NCBI RefSeq assembly: GCF_947253395.1
Contig: NZ_CAMXYY010000039.1
Location: forward strand, 1-14,819
Length of the DNA stretch: 14,819 nucleotides
From: an uncultured Olegusella sp.
Lineage (GTDB): Bacteria > Actinomycetota > Coriobacteriia > Coriobacteriales > Atopobiaceae
Direction of reading: 5' to 3'
The notes beneath the pieces were generated by a model, which was given only the letters and a program-made list of their open reading frames with translations, searched no databases and was not told the origin of the DNA. The position numbers and the translations under genes were made by a program. Below are positions 1 to 6,762 of the stretch, piece by piece; within the stretch, counting starts at the first letter, position 1, and the number at the start of each line of letters is the position of its first letter.

Positions 1-165
1 ACGTGGCGTTTGGCAAGCAGGGCCGCTCTGCTTTAAATGATCTGTGGCGTTTGGCAAGTAGAGCTGCTCCATTTGAAATGGAACGTGGCGTTTAGCAAGC
101 AGAGCATCTCATCTGAAACGATGTGTGGCATTTGACACGCACGGTGCTACAGAAGTAAACCGATG
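1..165. repeat. Four imperfect 41-bp tandem repeats, non-coding
   Basis: A core reading GTGGCGTTTGGCAAGCAG, or a close variant, begins at 3, 44, 85 and 125, giving spacings of 41, 41 and 40 bp. The first 18 bases of each unit are well conserved and the remainder drifts; the fourth copy is the most degraded. The period is not a multiple of three and no open frame of useful length crosses the array, so it is not a protein repeat. Units 1 and 2 contain short dyads: AAGCAG/CTGCTT in unit 1 and CCATTT/AAATGG in unit 2. The array may continue beyond the left edge. Its function is unknown; a period close to four DNA turns would suit a phased protein-binding array, but that is inference. Confidence 0.8.
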
Positions 166-196
166 GTACGCTGTCTGTCAGCTCATTGCATAGCAA

Positions 197-220
197 AAGA
201 CCCCTCGAAAAAGGGGTCTT
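197..220 (-). terminator. Rho-independent terminator of tRNA-Leu
   Basis: A perfect 9-bp stem (AAGACCCCT / AGGGGTCTT) has a 6-base loop. Read on the minus strand, the stem is followed by a run of four T. It lies 9 bp beyond the CCA end of tRNA-Leu, so it most likely ends that transcript. Confidence 0.85.
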
Positions 221-229
221 GATCATTCA

Positions 230-316
230 TGGTGCGGGCGAAAGGACTTGAACCTTCATGAGATTGCTCTCATACGGACCTGAACCGTACGCGTCTGCCA
301 ATTCCGCCACGCCCGC
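230..316 (-). tRNA. tRNA-Leu, anticodon CAG
   Basis: The 87-nt minus-strand sequence folds as a class II tRNA. The acceptor stem GCGGGCG pairs with CGCCCGC, the discriminator is A and the 3' CCA is encoded. The anticodon loop TTCAGGT presents CAG, which reads the leucine codon CUG. A variable arm of the long type expected for tRNA-Leu lies between the anticodon and T arms, and the T loop GGTTCAAGTCC is standard. A promoter sits just upstream and a terminator just downstream, so the gene appears to be a monocistronic unit. Confidence 0.95.
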
Positions 317-326
317 GTGCGTAGGG

Positions 327-355
327 ATAATACTACGAATACCAGCAGATAGCAA
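327..355 (-). promoter_or_regulatory. Sigma-70-type promoter of tRNA-Leu
   Basis: On the minus strand a -35 box TTGCTA (350-355) is followed after exactly 17 bp by a -10 box TATTAT (327-332). This predicts transcription starting only a few bases before the mature 5' end at 316. It lies between the kinase gene stop and the tRNA, and is the best promoter match found in the window. Confidence 0.65.
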
Positions 356-363
356 GAAACTAT

Positions 364-1248
364 TTATCGAAACTCCGGTCCTACAAGGGCAGTAACCTCA
401 CTTAACACGCTTTCAAAGCTCACACCGCGCAGCTCAAAGCCCGGCTGATGGCGAGTCATACACATGGCATCAACAACAAACTGACCCGCAAACGCAACTG
501 CCGCACGCAAGGACTTATTACACATAATCGCAGCCAACAAGCTTGATGCATAGAGATCTCCTGTGCCGTGAATCATAAAGGGCAGCAGCTCACTCTCAAG
601 CTCTTCGCCCTCAAAATCACGACCACACACATAGTTGTAAATTTTGTTGTCACCGCGTACGGCACCTTTGATAACCACATTTTTTGCACCCATCTCAAGC
701 AGAGCGTCTACCAGGCGGGAAGTATAGTCACGGGAAACATCTTGGCCCTCATAATTGATGCCCGTTAATATAGATGCTTCCGTCAGATTGGGGACAAGCA
801 AATCGGCTCCATCAACCAAACCGCGTGTGGCAGCGCACATTTCATCGGTATAGGTGGGGTATTTCTCTCCTGCATCGCCCATCACGGGATCGACAATACG
901 CAAGGCACGGGGATACTCGCTATAAAGACGCTGGATAACTGCCACTTGCTCGGCAGAGCCCAAAAAACCCGAATACACCGCATCTAAATCGATACCATGA
1001 ATTTTCCAAGCATCAAGATAGTCTTTGAGCATTGAGGTGGTGTCATGCATATAGAACTGAGGAAATCCTGTATGAGCAGAAAAAAGCGAGGTAGGTACTG
1101 GACACACGTCACAGCCAGCTGCAGATAAAACAGGGATAGCTACTCCAAGTGAACACTTTCCGTAACCACACAGGTCGTGGACAGCAGCTATACGCGGAAT
1201 GTAGTTTCCAGAACGCTGATACAAAACCAAATCATTTGCGTTTGCCAT
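364..1248 (-). CDS. Pyridoxal/pyridoxamine kinase, PdxK/PdxY type
   Basis: This 294-residue ribokinase-superfamily enzyme should phosphorylate pyridoxal or pyridoxamine with ATP in the cytoplasm, salvaging vitamin B6 to PLP. Visible motifs include VHDLCGYGKCS (residues 23-33, near the substrate site), DPVMGD (120-125), VPNLTEA (152-158) and HGTGDLYAS (227-235), in which D231 is the expected catalytic base. The length is normal for the family. I chose the ATG at 1248 because GAAAGGAAA lies about 8 bases before it; the frame stays open upstream to 1305, but that 19-residue extension lacks family character and a clear ribosome binding site. The gene is separated from the upstream membrane-protein gene by 128 bp. 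PdxK, PdxY and ThiD-like kinases are hard to separate by eye, so I give no symbol. Confidence 0.92.
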   Translation of the reverse strand: MANANDLVLYQRSGNYIPRIAAVHDLCGYGKCSLGVAIPVLSAAGCDVCPVPTSLFSAHTGFPQFYMHDTTSMLKDYLDAWKIHGIDLDAVYSGFLGSAEQVAVIQRLYSEYPRALRIVDPVMGDAGEKYPTYTDEMCAATRGLVDGADLLVPNLTEASILTGINYEGQDVSRDYTSRLVDALLEMGAKNVVIKGAVRGDNKIYNYVCGRDFEGEELESELLPFMIHGTGDLYASSLLAAIMCNKSLRAAVAFAGQFVVDAMCMTRHQPGFELRGVSFESVLSEVTALVGPEFR

Positions 1249-1376
1249 AAGGTGTTTCCTTTCACGTGGACTGATGGACCTACGCTGCAGGACAGGATAG
1301 CCCAATAGTGGAGCTTGTGGCTAGGTTTAATGAGAAAAATTTTTACTAAAGAGCACCATCAGGGCTTGGTTTATTA

Positions 1377-2246
1377 TCAACCAACGTCAGAGTTCTCATT
1401 CGTAGCCGTACTCTGCTCATCGGTAGAGCTAATTACATCATCTCCCTGGCCGAGGCGGGCAAAAGGTGTATAGCTCGAAGTAATCTTTTTACGTAGTGCT
1501 TCTTGGGTTTTGGAATCCATGCCCTCAATCGTGCAGTTATAACGCACGCCATTTGAGGTGTTTTCTTTGGTCCAAATAAAAGTCATAAAGGGATGGGTCT
1601 CACCGGTTGGCTTGATGAAGTTAAAAAACTGCGAGGTAAGCAGGTTCCCATTGTCATCCATATACACATTCACATGATAGATAACGGTATTAATATTGGG
1701 GTTCAACAACGCATTAACCGAAAGCGCTGTGGCTTGGATCTGAGAACTAGAAAAGCAGGTCAGGACATTTTTTGAAGTGGTATCATGCACCGACACTTCA
1801 ACGCGATGGGTATGTTGATCGGCTTCTTGAACGGTAAAATCCTCGGGGAACTGCGTAAAGCCGTTACCCCACTCAACACCGCCACGAAGTGCAGATGCCA
1901 CAGTTACCACGCTGACATCTTGAGAAAGATTGGCGGTGTTGACACGCCTTACCACACCACAGCTCACCTGAGCCAAAATAACGACCACAAGCAACGTCAT
2001 CACAAAACCGATGGCGGTTCTGCGAATACGCAGTTCAACATCAGAACCAGAAGGATCGGCATCTGATAGTGGGTCAATATCTACTCCGTGACCTTTTTCA
2101 TGCCGACGCTTACGCTCACGATCAGCACGCTCACGATTGCTATGACCCGTCTCATCTACCGTTGAAAAAAGTTGCTCCGCCTCTTTATGTCCAAGGGTGC
2201 CTTTGGCAGGACGACGTCCCAAAATCGTTCGTTGCCTCTGTGCCAT
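1377..2246 (-). CDS. Hypothetical single-pass membrane protein
   Basis: I do not recognise this 289-residue protein. The N-terminal 75 residues are hydrophilic with an Arg/Lys/Glu-rich stretch at 38-50 and look disordered. One membrane segment follows at about 77-95 (AIGFVMTLLVVVILAQV). The remaining 190 or so residues, which the positive N-terminus suggests lie outside the membrane, form an apparently folded domain with three or four Cys, then a Ser/Thr/Asp/Glu-rich tail. A cysteine just after the membrane segment (QVSC) is a poor lipobox and sits too far in for a lipoprotein signal. It is the last gene of the run starting at dnaB, 92 bp after the NUDIX gene. Its ATG is preceded by an unusual run of eight G in place of a normal ribosome binding site. 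Confidence 0.8.
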   Translation of the reverse strand: MAQRQRTILGRRPAKGTLGHKEAEQLFSTVDETGHSNRERADRERKRRHEKGHGVDIDPLSDADPSGSDVELRIRRTAIGFVMTLLVVVILAQVSCGVVRRVNTANLSQDVSVVTVASALRGGVEWGNGFTQFPEDFTVQEADQHTHRVEVSVHDTTSKNVLTCFSSSQIQATALSVNALLNPNINTVIYHVNVYMDDNGNLLTSQFFNFIKPTGETHPFMTFIWTKENTSNGVRYNCTIEGMDSKTQEALRKKITSSYTPFARLGQGDDVISSTDEQSTATNENSDVG

Positions 2247-2250
2247 AACA

Positions 2251-2258
2251 CCCCCCCC
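2251..2258 (-). promoter_or_regulatory. G8 homopolymer at the ribosome binding position
   Basis: On the minus strand eight consecutive G are separated by TGTT from the ATG at 2246. The run occupies the place of the Shine-Dalgarno sequence. It may act as a weak ribosome binding site, and its length could vary by slippage. Confidence 0.5.
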
Positions 2259-2300
2259 ACTTCTTTAACAAGCAAAGCTTAGCATCGATTTTCGAAAAAC

Positions 2301-2342
2301 ACGACAGTTCAGCTTACCTAGACGACAGCTCAGCTTACCTAG
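2301..2342. repeat. 21-bp tandem duplication over the NUDIX stop
   Basis: Two adjacent 21-bp copies, starting ACGACAG at 2301 and at 2322, differ at one position (T/C). The copy nearer the NUDIX gene contains its TAG stop codon. The unit is a multiple of three, so the duplication repeats in-frame stops after the gene end. Confidence 0.85.
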
Positions 2343-3064
2343 CTTAGACGATGAGCTACCGCATCACAAACGAGGGTAGCAACTACCGTCTTTGCATCCT
2401 CGATGCGTCCATCGAGCACAGCATCAATAAGTTCTTGCAAAGGTACAAGATCAACGTTAATAAATTCGTCAGCATCGGGACTTGAATCACAGAGGTGCAA
2501 GCCTGTTGCCATATAGAGGTGAATAAGCTCGTCAGCAAAACCACAAGATGTGGCAATGGTTGTCAAAAAAGCAATCTTGTCAGCTTCATAGCCAGTCTCT
2601 TCCAAAAGCTCACGACGAGCACAATCCAGCGGATCTTCACCAGCATCCAGCTTGCCAGCAGGCACCTCAACGGTCACACGATTGAGAGCAGCGCGATACT
2701 GTCTCACGAGACAGATTCTGCCATCGTCGGTGAGGGCAACAACGGCAACCGCGCCAGGATGACGCACGACATCACGAATAGCATGACGACCATCGGCAAG
2801 GGCTACTTCCATACGGTTGACATCAAAAATACGCCCATGCCAAGCAACGTCCTCCGAAAGAATGTGCTCCTCAAGAGCGGCATCGCGTTGATCGCTACCA
2901 CCTAACACCAAATCACGTGATTCAGGCAAACCAGACCTATGAGCTGCGCCACCACGATCACCGTCATAGGTATATGCCTCGGCTGACTCTAACAAATCAG
3001 CAACTCCGCTGTTGTTTGTCGCACTGTCATGTCTACTATCGTTCTTCTTGCTTGATGAAGCCAT
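2339..3064 (-). CDS. NUDIX hydrolase, ADP-ribose pyrophosphatase-like
   Basis: The protein (241 residues) should hydrolyse nucleoside-diphosphate-linked compounds; ADP-ribose is the likely substrate, which would give AMP and ribose 5-phosphate. A complete Nudix box runs from G137 to Y159: G, five residues, E143, seven residues, then RELLEETGY, including the metal-binding glutamates. Upstream motifs VVALTDDGRICLVRQYR and VEVPAGKLDAGE are typical of the NudF/AdpP group. The first 65 or so residues are a polar, low-complexity extension not usual for the family. The ATG at 3064 is backed by AAAGGA 7-8 bases upstream, so I keep the extension. It follows purD by 17 bp and is likely co-transcribed. 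Exact substrate is not settled by sequence. Confidence 0.9.
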   Translation of the reverse strand: MASSSKKNDSRHDSATNNSGVADLLESAEAYTYDGDRGGAAHRSGLPESRDLVLGGSDQRDAALEEHILSEDVAWHGRIFDVNRMEVALADGRHAIRDVVRHPGAVAVVALTDDGRICLVRQYRAALNRVTVEVPAGKLDAGEDPLDCARRELLEETGYEADKIAFLTTIATSCGFADELIHLYMATGLHLCDSSPDADEFINVDLVPLQELIDAVLDGRIEDAKTVVATLVCDAVAHRLS

Positions 3065-3081
3065 ATTTCAGTCCTTTGTTA

Positions 3082-4374
3082 CTACAAACTTGCGAGAGCA
3101 TGATGGCCAATGTCACTGCGGCACTGCTTGCCTTCAAAATGGATAAGATTGGCCGCCCGATAGGCAAGTTCACGAGCAGCAGCCAAGGTTGGCGCCACCG
3201 CCGTCACATCGAGCACACGACCGCCAGAAGTATAGGTACGCCCATCCGCACCAAGGCTGGTACCGGCTTGATAAACCGTCACACCTTCAAGCTGTTCTGC
3301 TTCTTCAATGCCTTCTATGAGTTTGCCTTTTTCATAGGAGCCCGGATAGCCCGCACTGGCAAGCACAACAGTCATTGCCCAATCGTCATTCCAAGAGACC
3401 ATTGATGCGTCAAGCGTACCCTTGTCGCAGGCGAGAAAAACATCCACCAGGTCTGCCTGCATACGTGGCAGCACTACTTGAGTCTCGGGATCGCCAAAAC
3501 GGGCATTAAACTCCAATACCTTGGGGCCTTCGGCGGTAAGCATAAAGCCACCATAGAGACAGCCTGAATAGCAGATCCCATCGCGACGCAACTGATTGAT
3601 GACCTTTTGTTCCATTTCACACATTTGAGTAAGTTGCTCTACAGTCACGTTTGGTACGGGAGAATAGGCACCCATACCACCCGTATTGGGACCAAGGTCA
3701 CCATCATAGGCGCGCTTGTGATCTTGGCTCGTGGCAAGTGGTACTAACGTTGTGCCATCTGTGAGAGCCAGCAAAGAACATTCGGGGCCTTCGAGCATCT
3801 CTTCAACAACAACCGTTGTACCTGCATCACCAAACGCCCCCTCAAAGCATTCTGCAACACCCGCAAGTGCTTCTTCGGTGCTTTGGGCAACAATAACCCC
3901 TTTACCTGCGGCAAGACCATCGGCTTTTACCACGACAGGCCCGCCCAGCTCACGCACATACATCTCGCACTCAGCACGATCCGTAAAGGTACGGTATGCC
4001 GCGGTTGGCACGCCAGCGCGTGTCATCACATCTTTGGCAAAACACTTGGAGCCTTCCATCCGAGCTGCTTTTTTGCTCGGACCAAAACAAGCAATACCTG
4101 CAGCTCTCACTGCATCGGCTACGCCTGCCACCAACGGAGCTTCAGGTCCAATTACCACCAGACCAATCTCGTGTTCGCGAGCAAAACGAGCCACGTCCTC
4201 GGGGCTATCTTGACTGCAATCAGCTAGCTCCGCTTCGGCAAGCATGCCCCCGTTTCCTGGTGTCACCCACAATTTGCCAGCGTGGAAAGACTCTGCAAGC
4301 TTGCGTAGCAAGGCGTGCTCACGACCGCCTGAACCCAACAGTAAAATGTCGATCGTCTTGGCTGCGCTCTCCAT
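3082..4374 (-). CDS. purD: Phosphoribosylamine-glycine ligase (GARS)
   Basis: This 430-residue ATP-grasp enzyme joins glycine to 5-phosphoribosylamine, the second step of de novo purine synthesis. All expected landmarks are present: LLLGSGGREHAL (11-22), GPEAPLVAGVAD (76-87), VVKADGLAAGKGV (148-160), QDHKRAYDGDLGPNTGGMGAYSP (217-239) and LEFNARFGDPETQ (287-299), ending with the family-typical IGHHAL. Length is normal. The ATG at 4374 has GAAAGGA close upstream; a TTG seven codons earlier is also in frame but overlaps that ribosome binding site, so I reject it. It lies 37 bp after the DegV-like gene and shares a run with purA, consistent with joint purine synthesis, although the other pur genes are not here. 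Confidence 0.97.
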   Translation of the reverse strand: MESAAKTIDILLLGSGGREHALLRKLAESFHAGKLWVTPGNGGMLAEAELADCSQDSPEDVARFAREHEIGLVVIGPEAPLVAGVADAVRAAGIACFGPSKKAARMEGSKCFAKDVMTRAGVPTAAYRTFTDRAECEMYVRELGGPVVVKADGLAAGKGVIVAQSTEEALAGVAECFEGAFGDAGTTVVVEEMLEGPECSLLALTDGTTLVPLATSQDHKRAYDGDLGPNTGGMGAYSPVPNVTVEQLTQMCEMEQKVINQLRRDGICYSGCLYGGFMLTAEGPKVLEFNARFGDPETQVVLPRMQADLVDVFLACDKGTLDASMVSWNDDWAMTVVLASAGYPGSYEKGKLIEGIEEAEQLEGVTVYQAGTSLGADGRTYTSGGRVLDVTAVAPTLAAARELAYRAANLIHFEGKQCRSDIGHHALASL

Positions 4375-4411
4375 ATATTGTCCTTTCAAAGGCAAATTCT
4401 GGCTTAACTAC

Positions 4412-5332
4412 CTATCGGTCACTATCGCCCAAGAGATCACTTACTTCCTCGGGCATGATGAGCGACTGTGGAACGAACGCAACACCTGCTGCAGAGGCAC
4501 CTACCATAACCACAGAAGTAGGACGTATGGGCAAAATACCTGCGCTCACGTGCTCAAACTCATTGGTATTGAGAGGACGCTGCAACTTGGATAGCGTAGT
4601 GGAATCTACTGACTTTGCCTCAAGAAGCGTCAGCGGACCTACCTGCTGAGAGTATGTACTCATCTCGCGGGCAAGAATACCCGCAAGCAAATCAACGCTT
4701 TCGCTGCGGCGCTCAACTCTGACAGTACCACCAGGATTAATGGAGGTATAAAGCCAGCCTCCCGACACACGCATGCCCAGTGTCTTGAGCGAGCGTCGAA
4801 TGCCGCGAATATCACCTAATATACAAGCGCGATCGAGGTCAATGCCTGGGGGTAAGAGCGTCAAAAGACGTGTTTTGCTGGCCATCTCATCAGCACGTTT
4901 AATCGCTTCTTCCGCAGTAAGACCCGCATTGCGGTCAGCCACGAGGCGCAATACTATTAAAGCCAACTGTACAGATACTGCTTTGGTATCAATAACAGTG
5001 ACTTTGGTATCCACATACTGAGTTGCTGCTTCAATAGCGGAATCATAGGAACCCACCAGCGCCGCTGAGGGCGCTGGTACTACAATTTCTTTGAAACCAC
5101 GATCGACAAGCTCATCGAAAGTCGCTTCAAAACTATCGCGACCAGGAGCCGTAACACGTGCGCGAGCACGTGCGGCCAGTACATCTAACGCATCGTCCAT
5201 CGTCATGTTGCGATCAAGCAACTCATTTCCAGACAACGATAGACGCTGAGATACGAGTTCTACTTCCAGTCTCCGACAAAGCTCTGGTGACAGGTCACAA
5301 GCGCTGTCACACACAATGGCAAAATCTGGCAC
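4412..5332 (-). CDS. DegV family protein, divergent
   Basis: The 306-residue product starts with the DegV signature FAIVCDSACDLSPE (4-17) and continues through RVTAPGRDSFEATFDEL (59-75) and the region around GSYDSAIEAA (94-103). DegV proteins bind a fatty acid and, in Gram-positive bacteria such as those with FakA/FakB, can serve as the fatty-acid-binding subunit of fatty acid kinase. Here several hallmark positions are altered: the usual TSQPS reads TAPGR, the usual LSGTY reads LVGSY, and no HTGPG-like loop is visible near the C-terminus, where PTSVVMVGASAAG occurs instead. The start is a GTG only 6 bases after the purA stop, with GGAAGTAGGG inside the end of purA, so translation is probably coupled. 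Ligand and role are unknown. Confidence 0.85.
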   Translation of the reverse strand: MPDFAIVCDSACDLSPELCRRLEVELVSQRLSLSGNELLDRNMTMDDALDVLAARARARVTAPGRDSFEATFDELVDRGFKEIVVPAPSAALVGSYDSAIEAATQYVDTKVTVIDTKAVSVQLALIVLRLVADRNAGLTAEEAIKRADEMASKTRLLTLLPPGIDLDRACILGDIRGIRRSLKTLGMRVSGGWLYTSINPGGTVRVERRSESVDLLAGILAREMSTYSQQVGPLTLLEAKSVDSTTLSKLQRPLNTNEFEHVSAGILPIRPTSVVMVGASAAGVAFVPQSLIMPEEVSDLLGDSDR

Positions 5333-5338
5333 ACTACC

Positions 5339-6619
5339 CTACTTCCAGTAGCGGTCAATCGACTGATCGCGATCGGGACCGACTGTGATAATCGAAACAC
5401 GGACACCGGCAAGCTGCTCGAGAAAATCGATATAGTCCTTTGCTTCGCGAGGCAGCTGATAGAAATTACGAATACCAGAAATATCACACTTCCAGCCAGG
5501 AAGCTCTTCATAGACCGGAGTGGCATGATAAAACACCGATTGATGTTCGGGAACTGTGGTATAGCGAACACCGTCACACTCGTAGGCAACACACACCTTG
5601 ATACTGTCAAGACAACCCAGTACATCAAGCTTGGTAATAGCAAGGTCAGTCAGACCGTTGATACGTGCAGCATAGTTAACAACCACTGCATCGTACCAGC
5701 CACAACGACGCTTACGACCTGTGGTTACCCCGTATTCATGACCAACCTTGCCCAGCAAATCGCCCGTCTCATTAAAAAGCTCTGTAGGGAAAGGACCAGA
5801 ACCCACACGAGTAAGGTATGCCTTGGCAACACCAAGAACGCGGTTGATATTAGTGGGACCGACGCCAGAACCTGTTACCGCTCCGCCAGCTGTGCAGTTA
5901 GAAGAAGTAACAAAGGGGTAGGTGCCGTGATCAATGTCAAGCATAGTTGCCTGAGCGCCCTCAAAAAGAACATTCTTACCAGCTTCAAGCTGCTCGTTGA
6001 GATAAAGCGATGACTCAACAATATAAGGACGAATACGCGATGCCATCGGCAGATAGGTCTCACAGATTTGATCAACCGTATAGGTAGGCAGGTCATAGAC
6101 CTTAGAGAGGATGGGGTTTGTGTAGGCAAGTGCCGCATCAAGCTTTTCGCGGAAAATCTTTTCGTCGAGCATATCTTGGATACGTAAGCCTGTGCGGTTC
6201 ATTTTGTCCATATAGCAAGGACCAACACCGCGCTTGGTAGTGCCAATAAGGTTCTTGCCGAGCTTTTTTTCGTGTGCCCCATCAAGATCTTTGTGGTAAG
6301 GCATAACAATGTGGGCATTGCCCGAAATCTTAAGTTCATTACAACTAATTTCAGATTCAGCCAGCATGTCAATCTCAGAGAGCAAAATCTCAGGATCAAC
6401 AATGCAGCCATTACCAACAATAGGAGTTGTTCCTGGATACATAACGCCTGAGGGCACCTGATGCAAAGCGAGTTTTTTGCCATCGGCAATTACCGTATGG
6501 CCAGCGTTTGCACCGCCTGCATAGCGACAAACTACGTCAAAGTCACCTGCAATAAGATCGGTAACCTTGCCCTTACCCTCATCGCCCCACTGGGTTCCTA
6601 CGAGCACTGATGCGGGCAT
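5339..6619 (-). CDS. purA: Adenylosuccinate synthase
   Basis: The enzyme (426 residues) makes adenylosuccinate from IMP and aspartate using GTP, the first committed step to AMP. Motifs in order are the GTP-binding loop GTQWGDEGKGKVTD (8-21), CRYAGGANAGHTV (31-43), GTTKRGVGP (126-134), FEGAQATMLDIDHGTYPFVTSS (219-240), TTGRKRRCGWYD (299-310), ITKLDVL (328-334) and GPDRDQS (414-420). Length is normal and no key residue is missing. The ATG at 6619 has a strong ribosome binding site, AAGGGAGGG, 5 bases upstream. It lies 143 bp downstream of dnaB and is immediately followed by the DegV-like gene. Confidence 0.98.
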   Translation of the reverse strand: MPASVLVGTQWGDEGKGKVTDLIAGDFDVVCRYAGGANAGHTVIADGKKLALHQVPSGVMYPGTTPIVGNGCIVDPEILLSEIDMLAESEISCNELKISGNAHIVMPYHKDLDGAHEKKLGKNLIGTTKRGVGPCYMDKMNRTGLRIQDMLDEKIFREKLDAALAYTNPILSKVYDLPTYTVDQICETYLPMASRIRPYIVESSLYLNEQLEAGKNVLFEGAQATMLDIDHGTYPFVTSSNCTAGGAVTGSGVGPTNINRVLGVAKAYLTRVGSGPFPTELFNETGDLLGKVGHEYGVTTGRKRRCGWYDAVVVNYAARINGLTDLAITKLDVLGCLDSIKVCVAYECDGVRYTTVPEHQSVFYHATPVYEELPGWKCDISGIRNFYQLPREAKDYIDFLEQLAGVRVSIITVGPDRDQSIDRYWK

Positions 6620-6731
6620 ATGCCCTCCCTTTTGTTAGCGCCGTTGTTTATAATGCGACGGCTTTCGGACCAACCTCTTTAGTATAAAGCAGGACAGGCT
6701 TAACCCTCGTGGAGTGAGCTTGTCACACAGC

Positions 6732-6758
6732 AGCTGCAGATATATATGTATTGCAGCT
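6732..6758. other. Inverted repeat between dnaB and purA
   Basis: AGCTGCA (6732-6738) and TGCAGCT (6752-6758) form a perfect 7-bp inverted repeat with a 13-base AT-rich spacer, just past the dnaB stop. On neither strand is there a following T run, so it is not a standard terminator. It could be an RNA-processing or stability hairpin, or a protein-binding dyad. Confidence 0.45.
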
Positions 6759-6762
6759 CTTG

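Noticed and set aside
1..165. CRISPR array
   Set aside because: The conserved and variable parts do not separate into identical repeats and unique spacers of regular length, the units are imperfect throughout, and no cas gene is nearby.
3996..4649. Plus-strand frame of 217 codons
   Set aside because: It is antisense to purD and the DegV-like gene, which are well supported; its composition is unlike a real protein and it has no ribosome binding site.
5260..5643. Minus-strand frame of 127 codons
   Set aside because: It overlaps purA and the DegV-like gene in another frame; the apparent hydrophobicity comes from the frame shift.
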